Shown here in pieces: positions 1 through 6,241 of a stretch of 11,168 bases of DNA. The stretch spans positions 1 through 11,168 of the forward strand of contig JAKAAA010000035.1 in the NCBI GenBank assembly GCA_021797295.1. The letters run 5' to 3'. Within the stretch, counting starts at the first letter, position 1. Each line of letters opens with the position of its first letter. The translations under genes were made by a program, and so were the position numbers. Source of the stretch: Thermoplasmata archaeon (GTDB taxonomy: Archaea; Thermoplasmatota; Thermoplasmata; Thermoplasmatales; Thermoplasmataceae). Below the pieces are notes generated by a model. It searched no databases. It worked only from the letters and a program-made list of their open reading frames with translations, and was not told the origin of the DNA.

Positions 1-348
1 AATGTCAATAAAACACTGGCGCACCCAAATTCGGCAGATACAATACCCACATCGGCAAATCAGGAAGATCATGTAAGCATGGGCACAAATGCAGCCTTGA
101 AGCTTGTGGACATTAACAGAAATGTGGAAGCAATCATAGCAATAGAATATCTTCTGGGTGCCCAATCACTTGAATTCAGGAAATTAGAACCTTCAAAAGC
201 TACAATGGCCATATATAATAAAATAAGAACAATAGTAAAACCCCTGGACAGGGACAGGCCCTCAACCGGTGATATCGATGCAATATGCAGCATGATGGAA
301 ACAGAATCTTTTAGGAATTTCGTAGTTGAAAAAACAGGATTCCAGTGA
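1..348 (+). CDS. hutH: histidine ammonia-lyase, C-terminal part (5' end outside window)
   Basis: Frame 1 is open from the first base to a TGA ending at 348, giving the last 115 residues of the protein. It begins with a segment holding PTSANQEDHVSMG, the QEDH block conserved in histidine ammonia-lyases, and continues with the helical C-terminal domain (NVEAIIAIEYLLGAQ). The enzyme deaminates L-histidine to urocanate and ammonia in the cytoplasm, the first step of histidine catabolism. The Ala-Ser-Gly triad that forms the MIO cofactor lies upstream of the window and cannot be checked. The ATG at 79 is an internal methionine within the SMG motif, not a start. Glutamate formimidoyltransferase, the last step of the same pathway, follows after 42 bases on the same strand, which supports the call. 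An aromatic ammonia-lyase is the only real alternative and is less likely in this context. Confidence 0.93.
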   Translation, partial: NVNKTLAHPNSADTIPTSANQEDHVSMGTNAALKLVDINRNVEAIIAIEYLLGAQSLEFRKLEPSKATMAIYNKIRTIVKPLDRDRPSTGDIDAICSMMETESFRNFVVEKTGFQ

Positions 349-361
349 TGCTCCCGCATAG

Positions 362-370
362 TTTAATATT
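362..370 (+). promoter_or_regulatory. TATA-like box before glutamate formimidoyltransferase
   Basis: TTTAATATT is centred about 25 bases before the ATG at 391, the spacing expected for a leaderless archaeal transcript. It suggests that this gene can be transcribed separately from hutH despite the short gap. Confidence 0.45.
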
Positions 371-390
371 CCTATTTATCATGAATCTGC

Positions 391-1287
391 ATGAAGCTTG
401 TTGAAATGGTTCCGAATTTCAGTGATGGAAGAAACCGGGATGTCATCGCCCTTCTGGAAAATGCTGTCAGGGACACAAATGGTGCTGAACTCCTCGATAC
501 TGAAATGGATTATGATCATAACAGAAGCGTTATCACCGCAGTTGTAACACTGGAACATGCCGCTGAACTTGCTTACCACCTCATAAAAGTTGCAGCAGAA
601 AATATAGATATGGATGTGCATACCGGGGTACACCCCAGATTCGGAGCCACAGATGTCATGCCCTTTATACCGCTGGAGGATACAACAATGGATGAATGCA
701 TAAAAATATCCCATGATGTGGGAAAACTTGTGGGTGACGGACTGGGCATTCCTGTATTCATGTACGCTAATTCTGCACTCTCCCCGGAAAGAAAGCGCCT
801 TGAAAACATAAGAAATAAGAGTTTCCAGATAGAGCAGCTCCGTGAATCGATCGGATCAGGAAAATATATTCCTGACTATGGCCCATTCAGAGTGGGAAAA
901 GCAGGCGCCACAATAATGGGTGCCAGGGATATCCTGATTGCATGGAACATATACCTGAATACGGATAATATGGAAGCGGGAAGGAAGATCGCATCGGCCA
1001 TCAGGGCAAGGGATGGTGGTTTTGCATATGTAAAATCACTGGCATTATTTATCGAGGAGAAGAAAATGGTTCAAATATCCATGAACCTTGTGAATTACAG
1101 GAAAAACCCGCTGTACCGGATCTTTGAGGCCGTTAAAACAGAAGCAGCCAGATACGGCATATCAATAGCCGGTTCCGAATTCATAGGCATGGTGCCAGAG
1201 GATGCGCTGATAGACTCATTCAATTATTATATGATGTCGGATATCAAAAATAAAAATGTACTTAAATTCCGTGAGGGAAAGCACTGA
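391..1287 (+). CDS. glutamate formimidoyltransferase
   Basis: This 298-residue protein matches the formiminotransferase part of FTCD. It opens with LVEMVPNFSDGRN, close to the vertebrate LVECVPNFSEG start. It carries GVHPRFGATDVMPFIP, in which His81 lines up with the catalytic His82 of the mammalian enzyme. The second subdomain has the expected DYGPFRVGKAGATIMGARD stretch around residues 163-181. It transfers the formimino group of N-formimino-L-glutamate to a folate or pterin carrier, releasing glutamate, the final step of histidine breakdown. The length fits stand-alone formiminotransferases, with no cyclodeaminase domain fused. The start at 391 agrees with the conserved N-terminus and a TATA-like box at the right distance. 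The gene lies downstream of hutH and converges with the HisC-like gene, with two bases between stops. Whether the carrier is tetrahydrofolate or an archaeal pterin cannot be read from the sequence. Confidence 0.93.
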   Translation: MKLVEMVPNFSDGRNRDVIALLENAVRDTNGAELLDTEMDYDHNRSVITAVVTLEHAAELAYHLIKVAAENIDMDVHTGVHPRFGATDVMPFIPLEDTTMDECIKISHDVGKLVGDGLGIPVFMYANSALSPERKRLENIRNKSFQIEQLRESIGSGKYIPDYGPFRVGKAGATIMGARDILIAWNIYLNTDNMEAGRKIASAIRARDGGFAYVKSLALFIEEKKMVQISMNLVNYRKNPLYRIFEAVKTEAARYGISIAGSEFIGMVPEDALIDSFNYYMMSDIKNKNVLKFREGKH

Positions 1288-1289
1288 GT

Positions 1290-2234
1290 TTATTCTTCCA
1301 TATAATCCTTGATTGCGGAGACTACCCTGTCATTCTCTTCCCTGGTTCCGATAGTGATTCTTGATCTGTCCTTCACCAGTGGAAGCTTCCTTATGTGTAT
1401 TCCCCTTTCTGCCATGTAATCAAAGAGGTCCTTTTTCAGCATCAGGAAATTTGCATCGCTTTTATATGTTATATCCTTTAATTCGCTGTAAACCCTTTCT
1501 CTCTCGTTTACTATATACTTTATATTATCTTCAACCAGTTTATAATTTTCAATCATAATTTCTGCCAGTTTTGCGGACATGATGTTCATGTAGAAGGGTG
1601 CCTGCAATTTTTTTAAATCTGCCATGAGGTCGGCTGACCCCATTCCATAACCCACACGCATGCCCGCCATGCTGAATGCCTTCGAGAATGTCCTGAGTAT
1701 TATAAGGTTATGATACTTTTTTACCAGGTCTGTATACTTTTCCCCGGAGAACTCGTAATAAGCATTATCCAGAATAGTGGTTATACCCGAATCAAGAACC
1801 TTTTTGATACTCTCCATGTCTATGAGGTTCCCGGTGGGATTATTGGGTGAACATATTACAATGAGTTTTGCGTCTTTATGCTTCAAGATTTCATCGGCAT
1901 CCAGGGAAAAATCACTTTTCAGTGGCACATCCACCGATCTGTAACCGTAGTTCTTTGCATAGAATGAATACATTTCAAATGTGGGTGAACTAAATACAAT
2001 ATCTCCATTTGCCCTTTTTATGAGAATATCAAGCAGTTCATCGCTACCATTTGCAGCTATGATATTATCCGCTTCAAGGCCTGTAAACTTTCCCAGGCTG
2101 CTGATAAGCGACGGAAGGCCCTTCTCGGGATACCTGTTGAAATCTGCTTCCCGGACATAGGCTATGAATTTTTCCCTGATGGCATCCGGTATGTTGAATG
2201 GATTTTCATTTTTATCAAGATATATTTCTTCCAT
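1290..2234 (-). CDS. hisC: HisC-type PLP-dependent aminotransferase
   Basis: This 314-residue fold-type I aminotransferase is of the histidinol-phosphate aminotransferase family. Visible blocks are LDKNENPF (6-13), NRYPEKG (33-39), ANGSDELLD (61-69), SPNNPTG (129-135), DNAYYEF (156-162) and RTFSKAFSMAGMRVGY (181-196). Lys185 is the expected Schiff-base lysine, and Arg292 in SRITIGT is the expected carboxylate-binding arginine. Family members convert imidazole-acetol phosphate and glutamate to histidinol phosphate, but many archaeal HisC paralogues act on aromatic amino acids or histidine. No other histidine-biosynthesis gene is visible, and the neighbours degrade histidine, so the substrate is open. 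The protein is somewhat shorter than the usual 350 or so residues, but all key residues are present. It follows the LysX-like ligase gene on the same strand after 29 bases, so the two may share a transcript. Confidence 0.85.
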   Translation of the reverse strand: MEEIYLDKNENPFNIPDAIREKFIAYVREADFNRYPEKGLPSLISSLGKFTGLEADNIIAANGSDELLDILIKRANGDIVFSSPTFEMYSFYAKNYGYRSVDVPLKSDFSLDADEILKHKDAKLIVICSPNNPTGNLIDMESIKKVLDSGITTILDNAYYEFSGEKYTDLVKKYHNLIILRTFSKAFSMAGMRVGYGMGSADLMADLKKLQAPFYMNIMSAKLAEIMIENYKLVEDNIKYIVNERERVYSELKDITYKSDANFLMLKKDLFDYMAERGIHIRKLPLVKDRSRITIGTREENDRVVSAIKDYMEE

Positions 2235-2252
2235 GGACTGATATTTTTATAT

Positions 2253-2263
2253 AATTATTAAAG
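2253..2263 (-). promoter_or_regulatory. possible TATA-like box before the HisC-like gene
   Basis: On the minus strand CTTTAATAATT lies about 24 bases before the ATG at 2234, just at the end of the preceding ligase gene. The whole short gap is AT-rich, so this may be chance. If real, the aminotransferase has its own leaderless start. Confidence 0.25.
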
Positions 2264-3088
2264 TTAATCCAGATGCTTCAGATATTCTGCAATATCCTTT
2301 GTTATTGCATCGCCATATACTCTTGATGCACCCTTGAATTCCACCCTGGAATTTACCTCGTGCACTGTAAATCCATTTTCAGATTCCATGGCATCGATGC
2401 CTATTATTCCCGGGCCGAAAAGGTCAGAAACCTTCATGATAATTTCAGTTTCTTCCCTTCCCAGTACTGCTTTTTCTACCTTTCCCCCAAGATAAAGATT
2501 GGTCTTCCATCCATCGCCGGAGTATCTATATATAGATGCAGAAATTTTTCCACCCACCATTATCACCCTGACATCCCTCGGGGGCCTCTCGACAAACTTC
2601 TGGATGTAATATGAATTCTCCGCTACCATATCATTCATGGAAAATACGGTCTCGGCCATATTGCTGTCTTTTATCAGGGAAATCATCCTGCCCCAGCTTC
2701 CCGTTGCAGGTTTGAACACAACAGGATAACCCATGTCCTCAGATGCCTGTATGGCACTGTCACGGGAGAATGCAATTACGGTGTCCGGTGTATTTATTCC
2801 ATTTTTATAAAGGAATGAAGTTGTAAATGCCTTGTTCCCGGCTATGTTAAATGTTTTGAAAGAATTTATAGTTTTGATTCCATGGGATTCAAGTATGTAT
2901 GAATAGTATAATGATCGTCTTGCACTCATGCACCTTATTACCGCAGGGCCTTCCATATCAAGTTTGCCTGTTAGATTGAGGGGATGGTCCTTTGCATTTA
3001 TGAGGTTGAGTTTTATATTATCTGCCTGGAGTTGCCTTATTACCTGTTTCTCTTCCCAGGCAATAGAATCATAGATGAAATTGAGCAT
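2264..3088 (-). CDS. LysX/RimK-family ATP-grasp ligase
   Basis: This 274-residue protein aligns by eye along its whole length with LysX of Thermus, the ligase that joins the amino group of alpha-aminoadipate to the carrier protein LysW. Shared blocks are MLNFIYDSIAWEEK at the N-terminus, IRCMSARRSL (51-60), YPVVFKPATGSWGR (121-134), YIQKFVERPPRDVRV (161-175) and the metal-binding end IIGIDAMES...HEVN (229-246). Lys86 and Lys126 are likely ATP-binding residues, and Asp232, Glu244 and Asn246 likely bind magnesium. The final loop reads NSRVEFKGASR, where my recalled LysX sequence has NHTMEFKNS, so the substrate may be glutamate or something else rather than aminoadipate. No lysW-like carrier or other lysine or arginine gene is present. 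The gene is followed by the HisC-like aminotransferase on the same strand. The general fold and chemistry are well supported, but the substrate is not. Confidence 0.82.
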   Translation of the reverse strand: MLNFIYDSIAWEEKQVIRQLQADNIKLNLINAKDHPLNLTGKLDMEGPAVIRCMSARRSLYYSYILESHGIKTINSFKTFNIAGNKAFTTSFLYKNGINTPDTVIAFSRDSAIQASEDMGYPVVFKPATGSWGRMISLIKDSNMAETVFSMNDMVAENSYYIQKFVERPPRDVRVIMVGGKISASIYRYSGDGWKTNLYLGGKVEKAVLGREETEIIMKVSDLFGPGIIGIDAMESENGFTVHEVNSRVEFKGASRVYGDAITKDIAEYLKHLD

Positions 3089-3110
3089 AGGGCATAAATT
3101 TTTTCGTGTT

Positions 3111-3120
3111 ATTAAATATT
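3111..3120 (-). promoter_or_regulatory. TATA-like box before the LysX-like ligase gene
   Basis: AATATTTAAT on the minus strand is centred about 27 bases before the ATG at 3088, consistent with a leaderless transcript covering the ligase and possibly the aminotransferase gene. Confidence 0.45.
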
Positions 3121-3171
3121 TATCATATAAAATATAACATTATCCAAATTATATGCAATACTGACTGACCA

Positions 3172-3203
3172 AATATTAAAATTAATATTATTTGTTGAAA
3201 AAA
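3172..3203 (-). terminator. candidate terminator after the glpA-coxG operon
   Basis: Beyond the stop codon at 3208, the minus strand has a six-T run (plus-strand A run 3198-3203). It then has a perfect 8-bp palindrome with a 2-base spacer (AATATTAA at 3172-3179, TTAATATT at 3182-3189). Oligo-T tracts terminate many archaeal transcripts. The palindrome is pure A/T and may be incidental. Confidence 0.35.
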
Positions 3204-3207
3204 TACA

Positions 3208-3654
3208 TTATGCATTCAGTTTATCTGATATGCATTTTATTGTCCTGTTAATATTCTGTTTTGAAATTTCATCCACCTTGTTTTTTCCCATGATTTTCAC
3301 TATCAGGCCGAAATCGAATGAGCTCTTCCATTCAAGTGTAACAATTTCGTTTTTATCTGCATAGGAAATTTCTATGGAAAATTTTACTTTTGACCCTGCT
3401 ATTCTTCCGGTTCCCTGGATGTTTAGACCATTTTCTTCAGGATTATATGCAAATGTCATCTTTCCTGTTACGCTATTCATTGCCGAAATCCCCGCTGCGG
3501 ATATATCCAGCTTGAGCTTGCATTTTATTTCATTTCCCTGGGTCTCAAAGTCATATATGCCGGGCAGGCATGGTGTAATATTTTCTATGCTGGAAAGAAA
3601 TGTTTTCACGGATTCCATTGTGCTTTTTACAGGTATTTCCCCGCTGTATTCCAT
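3208..3654 (-). CDS. CoxG-like SRPBCC-fold protein
   Basis: I place the start at the ATG at 3654, giving 148 residues beginning MEYSGEIPVKS. An in-frame start at 3702 would add 16 residues and overlap the upstream gene by 47 bases. The 3654 start has a GGTGAT ribosome site four bases upstream and lies one base past the preceding stop. The protein resembles carbon-monoxide-dehydrogenase subunit G: an initial strand, then VKTFLSSIENITPCLPGI matching the CoxG helix and cysteine-proline-glycine turn, then alternating strands (MTFAYN, LNIQGTGRIAGSKVKFSIEI). The SRPBCC fold makes a hydrophobic pocket. Known CoxG proteins help place molybdenum hydroxylases at the membrane or link them to quinone. 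This one is short, with no membrane tail and no molybdenum hydroxylase nearby. Its partner here is probably the flavoprotein encoded just upstream. The partner role is an inference. Confidence 0.72.
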   Translation of the reverse strand: MEYSGEIPVKSTMESVKTFLSSIENITPCLPGIYDFETQGNEIKCKLKLDISAAGISAMNSVTGKMTFAYNPEENGLNIQGTGRIAGSKVKFSIEISYADKNEIVTLEWKSSFDFGLIVKIMGKNKVDEISKQNINRTIKCISDKLNA

Positions 3655-3655
3655 T

Positions 3656-4912
3656 TTAATCACCGATCCTGATGGCTTCGTTGAAAATAAATGCACTTTC
3701 AATCTGGTTCAGGTATCCATAGTCCATGCTGTTTCCGTATGAACTTATATAATTCATGAAGCCCGTATTTATCTGGCCTTTATACTTATCCATGAATTTA
3801 TCAAAGGTATCATTCAGCACAATTTTCGATGTATCCATGGATTTTGACCCTGTAATTTCAGAAAGCTTCTGTGAGATGGCCTGACCCATTAGCCTCGAAG
3901 TTGTGAATTTCCCACCTATTATGCTGAAAACATTATCCATATTCCTGTATATTTTAAAATCCCTGCTGGACCTTGAGTTTTCCTCTCTCACCAGAGGCCT
4001 CATGGAGCTGTACAGCTTTTTATATCTATATGCCGTAAGTGAAGGAACCATCTGTGCCACTTCAGAAAGCATTGTGTCAAGGTCTTCCGGATCTATGTCA
4101 TTGTTCTCAACATCATCAGAAATTATAGCAACAGTCCCTGCAACAGACATTCCGCCATATGGAAGAAGTATATCGCCATCTGATGGGTCCCGCATCCTGT
4201 TGAGTATGGAATTCGAGAACAAGCGATCAAAGGATGCCATATAACCCAGTGTTGGCATTACCTCGAAATCACTGATTCCGAAAGATTCCAAAAGATGTCC
4301 TGACCATGGCCCTGTTGTATTTATTATGTAATCGAATTTCTCGTTAAATGTTTTATTCCGGCTAATATATTCCAGTGATTCAAGGGAATTGCCATTTCTG
4401 CTCCCCCCTGTTACTTCAGCCTTGAATCTCAGTTTAACTCCAAGCATCTTTGCCTCAACTGCAACTGCAGCTGCAAATGGATGTGCATAGATTACCTTAT
4501 CCGGGACATTTAGTGCTCTTACCAGATTTTTGCTTATTGCCGGCTCCACGTCCAGCATTTCTTTAACAGTCAATTCATCTGTGGGTATCCCGTTCTCCCT
4601 GTTTTTTGAAATCAATTTGTCTCCGTATTCCGCTTCATCATCATTAAACGCCAGGTAATAACCACCTGTATTTTTTATGAAGCTCGATGCAGTGCTGGAC
4701 AGCAATTTATTTTCCTGTATGCATTCTATTGCAGACTGTCTATCATTTACCGAATACCTTGAACCGCTATGAAGCATGCCGTGAAATTTCCCGGAGGTTC
4801 CGGATATAATATAATCCCTGTCAAATAGTGTCACATTATAGCCATCCAGTGCCAGGTTCAAAGCAGAGAACAAACCGGTTATTCCGGCTCCTATAACTCC
4901 TATTTTTTCCAT
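3656..4912 (-). CDS. glpA: GlpA-type FAD-dependent glycerol-3-phosphate dehydrogenase
   Basis: This 418-residue flavoprotein has an N-terminal dinucleotide-binding motif GVIGAGITGL (Gly8, Gly10, Gly13). It then has SGTSGKFHGMLHSGSRY (37-53), the segment typical of GlpA and GlpD dehydrogenases. INTTGPWSG (197-205) and IIGGKFTTSRLM (331-342) complete the FAD domain, and Arg305 in MRPLVRE fits the substrate site. The family oxidises sn-glycerol 3-phosphate to dihydroxyacetone phosphate and passes electrons to the quinone pool. The protein is shorter than E. coli GlpA (about 540 residues) and ends about 80 residues after the FAD domain, without an obvious cysteine-rich electron-transfer tail. No glpB or glpC is visible. 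The next gene, a CoxG-like protein, starts one base after the stop, so the two are co-translated. A related 2-hydroxyacid oxidase is a weaker alternative. The start fits a TATA box at 4931-4940. Confidence 0.85.
   Translation of the reverse strand: MEKIGVIGAGITGLFSALNLALDGYNVTLFDRDYIISGTSGKFHGMLHSGSRYSVNDRQSAIECIQENKLLSSTASSFIKNTGGYYLAFNDDEAEYGDKLISKNRENGIPTDELTVKEMLDVEPAISKNLVRALNVPDKVIYAHPFAAAVAVEAKMLGVKLRFKAEVTGGSRNGNSLESLEYISRNKTFNEKFDYIINTTGPWSGHLLESFGISDFEVMPTLGYMASFDRLFSNSILNRMRDPSDGDILLPYGGMSVAGTVAIISDDVENNDIDPEDLDTMLSEVAQMVPSLTAYRYKKLYSSMRPLVREENSRSSRDFKIYRNMDNVFSIIGGKFTTSRLMGQAISQKLSEITGSKSMDTSKIVLNDTFDKFMDKYKGQINTGFMNYISSYGNSMDYGYLNQIESAFIFNEAIRIGD
3659..3664 (-). promoter_or_regulatory. 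Shine-Dalgarno site for the CoxG-like gene
   Basis: GGTGAT on the minus strand, complementary to the archaeal 16S rRNA 3' end, lies four bases before the ATG at 3654 and inside the last codons of glpA. It decides the start of the CoxG-like gene and points to translational coupling. Confidence 0.7.
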
Positions 4913-4930
4913 TGAGAGTTTATTTTACTG

Positions 4931-4940
4931 TTATATATAT
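4931..4940 (-). promoter_or_regulatory. TATA box of the glpA-coxG operon
   Basis: A TATATATAA run on the minus strand is centred about 24 bases before the glpA ATG at 4912, matching a leaderless archaeal transcript. Confidence 0.6.
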
Positions 4941-5048
4941 GTTTATGTGGAACCTCACTAAATCTTCATGGATAATGTAGATGTTCCTTTGGTAATATTA
5001 TATATCAGTACATAGATAAATTAATAGGATAACTCTCTTTATAGAACT

Positions 5049-6233
5049 GTGAAAATGGAAAATTCCGTTAATAAAATAACTGTTCTATCCTCATTCGGCA
5101 TGCTTCTCGATGGTTACCAGCTTACTGTTATCGCCTTTGCTGTAATTCTCATCCAGAATTATATACCATTGAGCTCGCTGGAATATGGGCTTATTATAGC
5201 ATCAGTAATTATCGGTGCCATAATAGGAACCATAATGGTTGGATACCTGAGTGATATTTTCGGCAGGAGAAGAATATACCTTTCAACTCTGGTATTTTTC
5301 ATAATATTTGATCTTATTTCTGTATTTTCCGTGAATTTTATTATGCTGTTCATTTCAAGAGTTTTACTTGGCATAGTTCTAGGGGCAGAGTACCCTGTTG
5401 CCAATTCATACATAGCAGAGGTTACACCTGATGAAAAAAGGGGATTTTACCTTGCCATGGCTACTGTGTTTTTCAGCATAGGGTCAATCAGCAGCGCCAT
5501 TGTGGCTATATTCATGTTCCCTTTTGGAAATATAGGCTGGAGGTTAATGCTCGGTGTGGCCATTATCCCCGCTATTATAGTTGAATTCATGAGATTCTCT
5601 CTTCCTGAATCAAAGATGTGGGAACAGAAAAAAGAGAAAACAAAATTCTTCGAAATGTTTTCAAAAAAATACTATAAGAATATTGTAATAGCTGCACTTA
5701 TCTGGTTTCTTTACGATATTGTTGCTTACGGCCTTTCATTGACTCTTCCAACAATACTTAAACTTGGTCATTTTGTAACAAATGTAGACAATGCAATAGT
5801 TACCACATTCTTCCTTGTAATCGGGATAATATCTGGAATATTCGTGATGATGAAGGTGGATAAATACGGAAGAAAGGGAATACAGATAACAGGCTTTCTC
5901 TTTATGGCAGCACTTTTCCTTATTCTACCGCATTTTTATTATCTTGCAGGAATCATTACTATTGTATCCTTTCTGGAACTATTTAACTCATTTGACGGTG
6001 CAACCGTAGGGATCATACCGGCGGAAGTTACAGTAACAGAATTCAGGGGGACATCATATGGTTTTTCCTCCATGATGGGCAAAATCGGTGCAGTAATAGG
6101 GGTAATAGCAATGTCACTGCTCATACATGGAAAAAATTATTTCGATGCATACTACTTTCTTGCTGCAATAATGGTTGTTGCTATCCTTCTCACACTATTA
6201 CTTCCAGAAACGAAAAAAATGGTTTTGAAATAA
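5049..6233 (+). CDS. major facilitator superfamily transporter (metabolite:H+ symporter type)
   Basis: This 394-residue membrane protein has about twelve hydrophobic segments. Helix 1 holds LLDGYQLTVIAF with a membrane-embedded Asp21. The loop after helix 2 has the MFS signature GYLSDIFGRRR (65-75). RVLLGIVLGAEYP (104-116) and AEVTPDEKRG (123-132) follow, and the second half repeats the pattern with KVDKYGRKG. These features place it with sugar-porter and organic-acid or phosphate proton symporters. The substrate cannot be read. It is divergent from the glpA-coxG operon, with 136 bases between, and convergent with hutU, with 8 bases between stops. A glycerol phosphate, organic acid or histidine-pathway substrate is therefore conceivable. 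Translation may begin at GTG 5049 or at ATG 5055. The second is the more usual codon, while an AT-rich box near 5017-5026 fits a leaderless start at 5049. Confidence 0.88.
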   Translation: MKMENSVNKITVLSSFGMLLDGYQLTVIAFAVILIQNYIPLSSLEYGLIIASVIIGAIIGTIMVGYLSDIFGRRRIYLSTLVFFIIFDLISVFSVNFIMLFISRVLLGIVLGAEYPVANSYIAEVTPDEKRGFYLAMATVFFSIGSISSAIVAIFMFPFGNIGWRLMLGVAIIPAIIVEFMRFSLPESKMWEQKKEKTKFFEMFSKKYYKNIVIAALIWFLYDIVAYGLSLTLPTILKLGHFVTNVDNAIVTTFFLVIGIISGIFVMMKVDKYGRKGIQITGFLFMAALFLILPHFYYLAGIITIVSFLELFNSFDGATVGIIPAEVTVTEFRGTSYGFSSMMGKIGAVIGVIAMSLLIHGKNYFDAYYFLAAIMVVAILLTLLLPETKKMVLK

Positions 6234-6234
6234 T

Positions 6235-6241
6235 AAAAAAA
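6235..6241 (-). terminator. oligo-T tract after hutU
   Basis: Immediately after the hutU stop codon the minus strand reads about six T residues in the 8-base gap to the convergent transporter gene. It is a plausible archaeal T-tract terminator for hutU. Confidence 0.35.

Noticed and set aside
379..809. Open frames antisense to the glutamate formimidoyltransferase gene
   Set aside because: They are cysteine-rich low-quality translations fully inside a conserved enzyme gene, so they are shadows.
3655..3702. Longer N-terminus for the CoxG-like protein starting at 3702
   Set aside because: It would overlap glpA by 47 bases and adds residues unlike the family. The ATG at 3654 has a Shine-Dalgarno site and matches the CoxG N-terminus.
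4949..4987. GGAAC and GTTCC arms in the glpA-transporter gap
   Set aside because: Arms of five bases with a spacer near 30 are expected by chance, and no second copy was seen.
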